Positions 36,004-44,108 of a stretch of 64,000 bases of DNA are shown piece by piece. The position numbers were made by a program, and so were the translations under genes. Below the pieces are notes generated by a model that saw nothing but the letters and a program-made list of their open reading frames with translations, was not told the origin of the DNA and did no database searches. This DNA comes from Vulcanimicrobium alpinum (GTDB lineage: Bacteria > Vulcanimicrobiota > Vulcanimicrobiia > Vulcanimicrobiales > Vulcanimicrobiaceae), in NCBI RefSeq assembly GCF_027923555.1, contig NZ_AP025523.1:2856484-2920483 (forward strand), given 5' to 3'. Within the stretch, counting starts at the first letter, position 1. The number at the start of each line of letters is the position of its first letter.

Positions 36004-37090
36004 CGGCTCGCTCGCGCTCGCTCTCGGCGAGCCAGCGATCGACGTTCTTGTCGAACATCTCCTGCGTGAGGGACCGGAGGTCGTACTGCTGCGTCCAGCC
36101 GGGATAATGTGCGCGGAACTTCGCCATGTCGCTGATGTACCAGATGTGATCCCCGATGCGATTCGTCTCCGTGTAGGTCCAGACGAGTTTCCGCCCGGAG
36201 ATCTCTTCGCACAGCGCGATCGCCTCGATCATCGAGCAGTTCGAGAAGCGCGTTCCGCCGGCGTTGTACACCTCACCGCAGCGCGGGCTCTGGAAGACGT
36301 GATCGAAGGCCGACACGAGGTCGTGGGAGTGAATGTTGTCGCGGACCTGTTTTCCCTTGTAGCCGAACACCTGATACGGCGTCGCGGTCACGGTGCACTT
36401 GAGGAGATAGGCCAGGAACCCGTGCAGTTTCGTGCCCGAATGATTCGGCCCGGTGAGGCACCCGCCGCGAAAGACCGCCGTCGGCATCGAAAAATAGCGG
36501 CCGTACTCCTGAACCAGCACGTCCGCCGCGACCTTCGATGCGCCGAAGAGCGAGTGCTTCGACTGATCGATCCGCAGCCGCTCGTCGATGCCTTCCCAGT
36601 AGGGATGGGCGCGGTCGATCTCCCAGCGCGTCTCGAGCTCCACCAGCGGCAATTCGTTGGGTGCGTCGCCGTAGACTTTGTTGGTCGAGGTGAAGATGAA
36701 CACCGCCTCGGGCGCGTGCCGGCGCGTCGCCTCGAGGATCGACAGCGTGCCGTTGGCGTTTACCGTGAAATCCATCTGCGGGTCGCTCGCGGCCCAATCG
36801 TGCGAGGGCTGCGCGGCGGCATGGATCACCAGCGCGATCTTCTTCCCGTATTTTGCGAAGAGTTCCGACATCGCATCGGCATCACGGATATCCGCCGCGA
36901 CGTGCGTGTAGTTGCGCGGAAAGCGGGATGCCAGCGACAGCCGGTTCCACTCGGTCGACGCGTCAGCGCCGAAAAACTGCTGACGGAAGTTGTTGTCGAT
37001 CCCCACGATCTCGTGACCGCGCTCGGCGAAATACGCGACGGCTTCGGAGCCGATCAGCCCAGCGGAACCGGTGACGACGACGACGGACAT
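35996..37090 (-). CDS. NAD-dependent sugar epimerase, CDP-paratose 2-epimerase-like
   Basis: 364 residues, extended [58 protein letters not shown], and [14 protein letters not shown] in place of the usual Y-x-x-x-K, giving F-G-A-S-K with Ser/Phe where Tyr is expected. The [20 protein letters not shown] and [11 protein letters not shown] stretches match the CDP-paratose/tyvelose epimerase group. Product sugar unknown. Part of the 38194-35215 minus-strand operon. Confidence 0.82.
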   Translation of the reverse strand: MSVVVVTGSAGLIGSEAVAYFAERGHEIVGIDNNFRQQFFGADASTEWNRLSLASRFPRNYTHVAADIRDADAMSELFAKYGKKIALVIHAAAQPSHDWAASDPQMDFTVNANGTLSILEATRRHAPEAVFIFTSTNKVYGDAPNELPLVELETRWEIDRAHPYWEGIDERLRIDQSKHSLFGASKVAADVLVQEYGRYFSMPTAVFRGGCLTGPNHSGTKLHGFLAYLLKCTVTATPYQVFGYKGKQVRDNIHSHDLVSAFDHVFQSPRCGEVYNAGGTRFSNCSMIEAIALCEEISGRKLVWTYTETNRIGDHIWYISDMAKFRAHYPGWTQQYDLRSLTQEMFDKNVDRWLAESERERAGV

Positions 37091-37117
37091 CGGACAGTAT
37101 GTGCTCCTGCAGAAAGG

Positions 37118-38194
37118 TTACGACCAAAGCGGCGCGACGAGCCGTTCGTTCTCCCGGATCCAGGAGTAGAGCTGCTCCATCGTCTGTTTCGGCGTTTGGC
37201 ACGGAAACCAGTTCAGATCACCGGTCACCCGCGCGTTGTCCGTAATGTACAGCCGGACATCGGATGGGCGGTTCTCCGCAACGCGCGTCATCTCCACCCG
37301 GTTGCCGGTCACCTCCTCGCACAGTTGCGTCAACTCGAGCAGGGAGAGGCTCGACGCCGTCCCCCCGCCGACGTTGTAAACCCGCCGGGGAAGGGCGTCG
37401 ATCCGGCCGATCTGATCGAGTACGAGGTCGGCCAGCTCGTCGACGGCGACGAAATCGCGAACCTGCTTGCCCGTTCCGCCGTAGCCGATGAAACTGAGCG
37501 GGCGCTTGAAATAGTGACGCCCCATCCACAGCGCGAAAACGCCCTGGTCAACCTTGCCCATCTGCCACGGACCGGTGATCACCCCGCATCGGTCGATGAC
37601 GTAGCGCAGACCGTACATCTGCGCGTACTCCTCGAGGATCATCTCGCAGGCGAGCTTCGTCGTCCCGTACAGCGAGCGTGCCCCCTCCAGCGGAAAGTCC
37701 TCACCGATGCCCGCCGAAGTCACGCCCCGGATCGCCTGCTCCGGTGCGATGACGAACCGCGTCGGTGCTTCTTCGTACGCGATCGCCTCGATCGCCGCCA
37801 CGGGGTACACGCGGCTGGTGGAGATGAACACGACGTCGGCGCCGTCACGGCGGGCAAGGTCGAACAGGTTGACCGATCCGACCAGATTCGTATCGACGAC
37901 GTACGAGGGCCCGCTCTCGTACGCCGCGAGAACGGACGGTTCGGCGGAGCAGTCGACGATCAGATCGAAACGTGTCTTCGGGATGACCAAGTCGTCGGGG
38001 CGACGGATGTCGGCGTGAACGAATTCCACCCGGGCCGCGGCAAGTCGCGGAAGATTCCATTCCGATCCCCGCCGCTTCAAATTGTCGGCAACGACGATTC
38101 GTGCTTCGGGATTCGCAGCGCGGAGGCGCAGCGCCAGGCTGGACCCTACGAATCCTGCGCCGCCGGCGACGAGTATGCACGCGTGTGGAATCAT
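37118..38194 (-). CDS. NAD-dependent nucleotide-sugar epimerase/dehydratase
   Basis: 358 residues: ILVAGGAGFVGSSLALRL (NAD loop), VVADNLKRRGSEWNLPRL, DCSAEPSVLAAYES, VFISTSRVYPVAAI and SLYGTTKLACEMI (Tyr/Lys). GPWQMGKVDQGVFALWMGRH and RDFVAVDELADLVL resemble paratose synthase/NAD epimerases that act on 6-deoxyhexoses. First gene of the operon with the 35996 epimerase and the GT2; together they probably make and transfer an unusual deoxysugar. ATG 38194; longer frames upstream are antisense to the membrane gene at 38274. Confidence 0.82.
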   Translation of the reverse strand: MIPHACILVAGGAGFVGSSLALRLRAANPEARIVVADNLKRRGSEWNLPRLAAARVEFVHADIRRPDDLVIPKTRFDLIVDCSAEPSVLAAYESGPSYVVDTNLVGSVNLFDLARRDGADVVFISTSRVYPVAAIEAIAYEEAPTRFVIAPEQAIRGVTSAGIGEDFPLEGARSLYGTTKLACEMILEEYAQMYGLRYVIDRCGVITGPWQMGKVDQGVFALWMGRHYFKRPLSFIGYGGTGKQVRDFVAVDELADLVLDQIGRIDALPRRVYNVGGGTASSLSLLELTQLCEEVTGNRVEMTRVAENRPSDVRLYITDNARVTGDLNWFPCQTPKQTMEQLYSWIRENERLVAPLWS

Positions 38195-38273
38195 TGCGTT
38201 GCGTTGGCTACGGCGTCGTCGCCACGGAGCCTTCAACAAGGAACGCTTCGCGAACTGCGGAGAACGGCGGCGG

Positions 38274-40433
38274 GTGCCGGTACGGAACGCGATACAGTGG
38301 TGGCTGCTCGCCGTCGTCTCCGTCGCCGTAATCGGGTTCGCATGGCAATCCTCGCGAGCGCCCGCCGTGCTCCACCCATCCGGCGGTTTCGCCCAAAACG
38401 GGGAATACGCGTCGCTGAACGTTGAGGCCGTGCACGATCGACGCTTCGGGTCGTGGAACGGATCCGACCGCAACGTCGGCCAGCTCGTCTCCGAACCATT
38501 CGTTGTGCTGACGGCGGTCTCGTTCTTCGTCGACGGCTATCCCACCCGAGCCGGTGAGGCCGTTTACCTCGAGCGCGCCGATAACGGCGCCCGCTACCCG
38601 CTTGTGCCCTCACGAGATCCGGGTGAAGCGTGGACCCGTGTCCGGTTCTTCGTTCCACCCGGATGGTTCGGACGCACGGTGCGACTGCACGGCGTCGATG
38701 CATCGCGCGACTTTCGCGGCTGGATCGGCATCGCTGAAGTCCGGACGGAACTCATCCCAATCGCACCCGTCGATCCTTGGTTCGCCGTCGCCTGGACCCT
38801 TCTCGTGTTGACAGCCGTGTCTGCCGGAATCCCACTGCGCTACCGCCGAAACGGGTCACGCGGCGTCGTGCAGTCGCCGTTGACCTTTTGCGGAATGCTC
38901 GCTGCCGCGCTGCTGTGGATACGCTTGCCCAGCATGACATCCGGCGCAGTGTTGAACGCCGACGAAGCGCCGATGACCGCGCAGGCCATTACGTTCTTGC
39001 GGCACCCCGTGCCCTGGGTCGATTTCGACGGGACGACCAGCGGACCGCTGAACTCGATCGTCGTGAGCGCGCCGGCGCTTTTGGGGCTAGCGCCGACGCT
39101 TCCCGGCAGCAGGCTCATCGGAACGCTGCTGCTGGTCGTGCTGCTCGTGGGTCTGTACGCAGCCGGTCGACGGCTGTGGGGAGAGATTCCGGCACGCATC
39201 GCCGTACTGCTGCCGTTCGCGCTGCTGTGCGCTGGACTCGACGGCGCCTATGTCTCCTATGTCAGCGAACTGCTGCCGCTCGCGATGGCGGCGATCGCCT
39301 GTGCGTGTCTCGCGGAACTTGCCGGCGGTACGAGCCGAAATCCGCTGTGCGCCGGGCTGATCGGCATCGCCGGCGGTGCGATGCCGTTTGCGAAGTTGCA
39401 GGCCGCGCCGATCGCCGCACTGCTCGTCGTCACCTGTGCCTTCGCTGTATGCGTCGGAACGCCACGCAACATTCGCGCGGCGACGTTCGTCGCGCTGCTC
39501 GGCGGACTTCTCTCCGTGCCCACGATCGTTCTCTCAGCGGTCGCGGTCCACGGCGGAATCCGGGACTTTTGGATTTCGTACATCGTATTCCCGCGCGTCT
39601 ACGTCGCCGGAAACTGCTGCACCATCGCCGGCATCCCGTTCTTCTTTCAAGACGGGCCGTTCGCGGCGTTCTTTTCGGCGGCGATTCTCACAATCGCCGC
39701 CTTTGCGATCGGGTCAATCGTCCTCGCGAGGCGCTTCCCACAGCGCGGATTCTCGAGGAAGGTCGCGGGTTCGCTTGCCGTCTCGATGCTGATGGTGATC
39801 GCAGCAATCGTTTCGATCGAAACGCCGTACACGCCGTTTCTTCCCTATCTTTTGTGGCTGATTCCGGGCGTGACCGGGGTAATCGCCACGACGATCGGCT
39901 CGTTCCAGTCGACACTTCGTAGCGGATCCGCACCGCGCTGGGTCTTTCCGGTATCGGTAATGGGCGGAGCTCTTGTTGCTCTCGCACCGGTAACGCAAGG
40001 CGCGCTTCGAACGAACCCGTACTTGAACCACGATCCGCTCACGGTGCAGGCGCCCATCGACCGCCGGGCTCCGAGCATTCAGGGGATCGTCGGAAGAGGT
40101 CAGCGCGTCGTGATGTGGGGATGGATGCCGCAGTATCTCGTGTATGCGGACGCGGTCATGGGAACGCGCGATTCGATCTCGCAATTCCAAATCGAACCGC
40201 GTCCGTTCCGGGAGCATTATCGCGACCGCTATCTGCGCGACTTCGTCAAGAACCGCCCCGACTTCGTGCTCGAAGCCGTCGGCCCCGAAGCCTTCGCCTA
40301 TCATGACCGGCGCACGCAAGGCATTGAAAGCTTTCCGCAGCTCCAGCGCATCGTCATGGCATCCTATGCGATCGCCGTCGACGCTGAGAGCGTTCGGTTG
40401 TGGAAGCGCAGGCCGGACGCTCCGGTCCGCTGA
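38274..40433 (+). CDS. Polytopic membrane protein with periplasmic beta module (probable GT-C glycosyltransferase)
   Basis: About 719 residues. After an N-terminal anchor (WWLLAVVSVAVIGFAW) comes a beta module (about 55-160; FGSWNGSDRNVG, DGYPTRAGEAVYL, RFFVPPGWFG, RLHGVDASRDFRGWIGI) shared with the protein at 21301. Then about ten membrane segments follow, with NADEAPMTAQAITFL in a loop and TSGPLNSIVV, typical of GT39/GT-C-like enzymes with an acidic loop motif. The C-terminal 120 residues are soluble (QRVVMWGWMPQYLVYADAVM). Probably transfers a sugar from a polyprenyl carrier outside the inner membrane; inferred from topology. GTG 38274. Confidence 0.65.
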   Translation: MPVRNAIQWWLLAVVSVAVIGFAWQSSRAPAVLHPSGGFAQNGEYASLNVEAVHDRRFGSWNGSDRNVGQLVSEPFVVLTAVSFFVDGYPTRAGEAVYLERADNGARYPLVPSRDPGEAWTRVRFFVPPGWFGRTVRLHGVDASRDFRGWIGIAEVRTELIPIAPVDPWFAVAWTLLVLTAVSAGIPLRYRRNGSRGVVQSPLTFCGMLAAALLWIRLPSMTSGAVLNADEAPMTAQAITFLRHPVPWVDFDGTTSGPLNSIVVSAPALLGLAPTLPGSRLIGTLLLVVLLVGLYAAGRRLWGEIPARIAVLLPFALLCAGLDGAYVSYVSELLPLAMAAIACACLAELAGGTSRNPLCAGLIGIAGGAMPFAKLQAAPIAALLVVTCAFAVCVGTPRNIRAATFVALLGGLLSVPTIVLSAVAVHGGIRDFWISYIVFPRVYVAGNCCTIAGIPFFFQDGPFAAFFSAAILTIAAFAIGSIVLARRFPQRGFSRKVAGSLAVSMLMVIAAIVSIETPYTPFLPYLLWLIPGVTGVIATTIGSFQSTLRSGSAPRWVFPVSVMGGALVALAPVTQGALRTNPYLNHDPLTVQAPIDRRAPSIQGIVGRGQRVVMWGWMPQYLVYADAVMGTRDSISQFQIEPRPFREHYRDRYLRDFVKNRPDFVLEAVGPEAFAYHDRRTQGIESFPQLQRIVMASYAIAVDAESVRLWKRRPDAPVR

Positions 40434-40443
40434 ACCCGCGATC

Positions 40444-41454
40444 GTGCTCGCGTACATTACCGGTGCGGCCGGATTTCTCGGGTCCCACCTCGTCGATCAA
40501 TTGATGCGGGACGACTGGAACGTCGTCGGAATCGACAACCTGGCGACCGGGGACGGCCGCAATCTTGACGACGCTCGTGCAACGGCGCGCTTTACGTTTG
40601 TGCACGCCGACGTCTCGCAGCCGTGGCGCGAGTGGACGTCATCCCTAGCGACGCCGCTACAGCGTCCTGACGTCGTCTTTCACCTCGCTTCACCGGCCAG
40701 CCCCGTCCACTACGAGCGACTCGCGCTCGAGACGATGGCCGTAAACGCCGTCGGCACGATGCACGCCGTCGGCTTTTCTCAAGCCGCCGGATCGACGCTC
40801 CTGTACGCATCGACGAGCGAAAGCTACGGTGACCCGCTCGAGCATCCGCAGAGGGAGTCGTACTGGGGCAACGTCAACCCGGTCGGTGTCCGTTCGTGTT
40901 ACGACGAATCGAAGCGTTACGGCGAGGCGTACGTGACGACCGCCGTCCGCAAGCTGGGAATCGACGCGCGCATCGTCCGCATTTTCAACACCTACGGCCC
41001 GCGGATGCAGGCCGGCGACGGGCGGGTCATCCCGAATTTCTGCGTCTCGGCGCTGCGCGGTGAGCCGCTCACCGTCTACGGCGACGGAAGCCAAACCCGC
41101 AGCTTTTGTTACGTCGATGACTTGCTCGACGGGATCGTGCGTCTTGCCACCCGACCGGGGCTCAGCGGAAACGTCGTCAACATCGGAAACCCTGGTGAGT
41201 TCACGATTCGCGAGTTGGCGGCGATCGTCGCCGAACTCGCCGAGGTCGAACTACGAACAATCGATGTTGCGCTGCCTCCCGACGACCCCGCCCGCCGTCG
41301 GCCGGACATCACGAAAGCGCGCACGCTGCTCGAATGGGAGCCGAAAGTCGCCTTACGTGACGGGCTTCAAAAAACGCTCGACTTTTTTCGAGCGAGGGCG
41401 GACGAGCCGACCGGCTACGATTGCGTCGCCGAGTACGACACCGGCGTCTCGTAG
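40444..41454 (+). CDS. UDP-glucuronate decarboxylase-like epimerase (UDP-xylose synthase type)
   Basis: 336 residues. Hallmarks of the UXS group: ITGAAGFLGSHLVDQLM, DNLATGDGRNL, FHLASPASPVHYERLALETM, STSESYGDPLEHPQ, ESYWGNVNPVGVRSCYDESK and FNTYGPRMQAGDGRVIPNF. Converts UDP-glucuronate to UDP-xylose. It faces UDP-glucose dehydrogenase, which makes its substrate; the two genes converge and overlap by 40 bases. GTG 40444, ten bases after the membrane protein stop. Confidence 0.87.
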   Translation: MLAYITGAAGFLGSHLVDQLMRDDWNVVGIDNLATGDGRNLDDARATARFTFVHADVSQPWREWTSSLATPLQRPDVVFHLASPASPVHYERLALETMAVNAVGTMHAVGFSQAAGSTLLYASTSESYGDPLEHPQRESYWGNVNPVGVRSCYDESKRYGEAYVTTAVRKLGIDARIVRIFNTYGPRMQAGDGRVIPNFCVSALRGEPLTVYGDGSQTRSFCYVDDLLDGIVRLATRPGLSGNVVNIGNPGEFTIRELAAIVAELAEVELRTIDVALPPDDPARRRPDITKARTLLEWEPKVALRDGLQKTLDFFRARADEPTGYDCVAEYDTGVS

Positions 41455-42776
41455 ACGACCGACCCTTTCCCGCGCAGCTTGACGCGGCCGACGCCGAGAT
41501 AGCGCAGTCCCGCGGCGCGGACCTTTTCCGGCTCGAAGATGTTCCGCCCGTCGAGGATCAGGTCGCCGCGCATGGCTTTCGCACAACGCGTGAAATCCAG
41601 CGACCGGAACTCGTTCCACTCGGTCGCGAGCAGCAGTGCGTCGGCGCCTTCGACGGCGTCGTACATCGTATCGTGAAGCGCGACGTTCGGGCCGAGAACC
41701 TGCGCTGCGGCCGCGTTCGCGATCGGATCGTGCGCTCGCACTTTTGCGCCGCGGTCGAGCAGCCGCTGGATGATCGCGATCGCCGGGGCGTCGCGCACGT
41801 CGTCGGTGTTCGGCTTGAACGCGAGCCCCAGCACCGCGATCGTCTTCCCATTCAATCCGCCCAATTCGCGTTCGAACTTCATCACGGTCCTCTCGACCTG
41901 ACGGCGGTTGACGAGCTCGACCGAATGCAGCAGCGGCGCGGGGTAGTCCCGCTCGACGGCAAGCTGCTCGAGGGCGCGCACGTCCTTGGGGAAGCACGAA
42001 CCGCCGTAGCCGATCCCCGGGTTGAGGAACTTCGTCCCGATGCGCTGGTCGTATCCGATTCCGGCGCACACCGCGCGCACGTCGACGTCCAGCAGTTCGC
42101 AGATGTTCGCGATCTCGTTGATGAACGAGATCTTCGTCGCAAGGAACGCGTTCGCGGCGTACTTGATCATCTCGGACGTGCGCACGTCGGTGACGACGAG
42201 GGGCGCGTCGAGCGGCGCGTAGAGATCGCGCATCGCTGCCTCGGCGGTCGCGTCGCTGCAGCCGACGACGACGCGGTCGGGCTTCAAGAAGTCGGAAACC
42301 GCCGAGCCCTCACGCAGGAACTCCGGATTGCTGACGACGCTGACCGCGTAATCTCCGGGCGCGTGCTCGCGGATGATCGACGAGATCATCTCGCCGGTCT
42401 CCACCGGCACGGTCGACTTCGAGACGACGATCTTCGGGCCGTCGAGCGCAAGGCCGATTTCGCGCGCGACGGCGCGCACCGCGCTCAGGTCGGCATGACC
42501 ATCGGAGCGCATCGGCGTCCCGACCGCGATGAAGATGACTTCCGCGCGGCGGACAGCGGCGGAAATATCCGTGGTGAAGCCGAGGCGCTTGGCTTGCGTG
42601 TTCCGCGTCACCATCTCCGCAAGCGAGGGCTCGTAAAATGGAATCTCGCCCGCTTCGAGTCCTGCGACCTTCGCGGCGTTGTTGTCGACGCAGACGACGT
42701 CGTTTCCGAGTTCGGCGAAGCACGTCGCGGTCACCAAACCCACATAACCCGCGCCGATAATCGCTATCGATTTCAT
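41415..42776 (-). CDS. ugd: UDP-glucose 6-dehydrogenase
   Basis: Oxidises UDP-glucose to UDP-glucuronate. 453 residues: IIGAGYVGLVTATCFAELG (NAD loop, 6-24), VGTPMRSDGHADLSAV, SKSTVPVETG, NPEFLREGSAV, KYAANAFLATKISFINE, catalytic Cys261 in GYGGSCFPKD, and VLGLAFKPNTDDVRDAP. AAGGA lies seven bases before ATG 42776. Follows the flippase gene after 21 bases on the same strand. Confidence 0.95.
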   Translation of the reverse strand: MKSIAIIGAGYVGLVTATCFAELGNDVVCVDNNAAKVAGLEAGEIPFYEPSLAEMVTRNTQAKRLGFTTDISAAVRRAEVIFIAVGTPMRSDGHADLSAVRAVAREIGLALDGPKIVVSKSTVPVETGEMISSIIREHAPGDYAVSVVSNPEFLREGSAVSDFLKPDRVVVGCSDATAEAAMRDLYAPLDAPLVVTDVRTSEMIKYAANAFLATKISFINEIANICELLDVDVRAVCAGIGYDQRIGTKFLNPGIGYGGSCFPKDVRALEQLAVERDYPAPLLHSVELVNRRQVERTVMKFERELGGLNGKTIAVLGLAFKPNTDDVRDAPAIAIIQRLLDRGAKVRAHDPIANAAAAQVLGPNVALHDTMYDAVEGADALLLATEWNEFRSLDFTRCAKAMRGDLILDGRNIFEPEKVRAAGLRYLGVGRVKLRGKGSVVYETPVSYSATQS

Positions 42777-42797
42777 CCTGTTGTCCTTCGCGGTGCG

Positions 42798-44108
42798 TCA
42801 CCCGCCGCTCCTCGCCGCACACGCCCGCCGGTTCGAACGTTCGCTCTCCGTCGATTGCGTCGATCCGCCCAGCGCGGTCGCCGCGGCAAGGAACGCCAGC
42901 GTGTGACCGACGTCGATCGTCTGCAGAAACTCGACGCGCGAGCCGTGGCGAACGACGATCGCGACGATCTCGCCGACGACCACGACCAAAAGCGGCACGA
43001 CGAACCTCATCCGGCCGCGCGCGATATTGTACATCGCCGTCACGTTGGCGAGCGAGAGCATCGCGATCGCGTAGACGTAAGGAACGAGCAGACCGGCGCC
43101 GGGAGCAAACGATTTCCCGGCGATCGTCGTGATCACGAGCCGCGGAAACAGCGCGAATAGCACGATCGCCCCGGCACACAGCAGCGCCGCGAGTCCGAGG
43201 GCCTGTCCGAACAAGCCGCGCGTTCGCTCGCGATTCGCAACGCGTTGTGCCGCTTGCGGAAGCAGCACGGTGGGAACGAACGCAACGATTGCGTATAGGG
43301 CGCGGCTAGCGAGCGCGGCCGCACCGTACAAGCCTGCCGCGTACGCATCGAGATACCGCTTCGCGAGCACGACGTCGAAGAGCAGCAGCACGGTGATGCC
43401 GACGACGGCAAGCGCGACCGGCGCCGACGAGCGCGCAACCGCGCGCAGCGACAGATGAACCGGCGTTCCGCGGCGATGGGGGAGCGCGGCGACGAACGTG
43501 TACGACGCGGCGACGGCCAGTCCGATGGCGAGACCGCCCATCGCGCCGCGGATCCCGCCCGCCAAGCCGAGAACCGGCGCGAAGACCGCTTTCGCCAAGC
43601 CTTCGACGACGTTCGACAGCGAGAAGGCCGAAAAGGCGGACGTACCCTGCAGGAAGCCGCGCAGAAACGGTAGCGCTAGCGCGCCGCAGACGCACGCGCC
43701 CGCCAGCGTCACGAGCAGCGGATCGTCGACGTGCAGAAAGTGCGCGAGCGGAATCGAGAGCGCGTCAAGCCCGGCGCCCGCCGCGAGCGCAACGATGAGC
43801 GTAACGCGTTCGACGCCGCGCACCAACCCGGCGAGCCGGTTCGGATCGCCCGCCATGTCGGTGGCGAGTTTCGCCACGACGGTTTGGGCCATCAGCGCCG
43901 GCGCCTGCAGGATCAGCACGACCGCGACCAGGGACGAAAACGCCCCGTACGCCTCGACACCCAGCGATCGGCTCACCAGCGTGTAGAACACGTAGTTGAG
44001 CACGTTTGCCGCCATCAAGCCGGCGAACGTGATCCCCGCGTGCGCCGCGACCCGCGACGCGCCGCCGGTCGCGGAAGCGATCGCAACTTCTTCCGCCGTC
44101 TCCGTCAC
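42798..44108 (-). CDS. wzx: Wzx-like polysaccharide flippase (MOP superfamily)
   Basis: 436 residues with about twelve hydrophobic segments, from AGITFAGLMAANVLNYVFYTLVS through VVPLLVVVVGEIVAIVV. The N-terminal SRSLGVEAYGAFSSLVAVV is the typical Wzx/RfbX motif. Moves undecaprenyl-linked repeat units across the inner membrane. GTG 44108 overlaps the preceding glycosyltransferase stop. Its C-terminus ends in a basic tail. Confidence 0.82.
   Translation of the reverse strand: MTETAEEVAIASATGGASRVAAHAGITFAGLMAANVLNYVFYTLVSRSLGVEAYGAFSSLVAVVLILQAPALMAQTVVAKLATDMAGDPNRLAGLVRGVERVTLIVALAAGAGLDALSIPLAHFLHVDDPLLVTLAGACVCGALALPFLRGFLQGTSAFSAFSLSNVVEGLAKAVFAPVLGLAGGIRGAMGGLAIGLAVAASYTFVAALPHRRGTPVHLSLRAVARSSAPVALAVVGITVLLLFDVVLAKRYLDAYAAGLYGAAALASRALYAIVAFVPTVLLPQAAQRVANRERTRGLFGQALGLAALLCAGAIVLFALFPRLVITTIAGKSFAPGAGLLVPYVYAIAMLSLANVTAMYNIARGRMRFVVPLLVVVVGEIVAIVVRHGSRVEFLQTIDVGHTLAFLAAATALGGSTQSTESERSNRRACAARSGG

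Noticed and set aside
35966-38425. Plus-strand open frame of 819 codons opposite two epimerases
   Set aside because: Antisense to two clear SDR genes with all motifs intact; its sequence has no recognisable fold.
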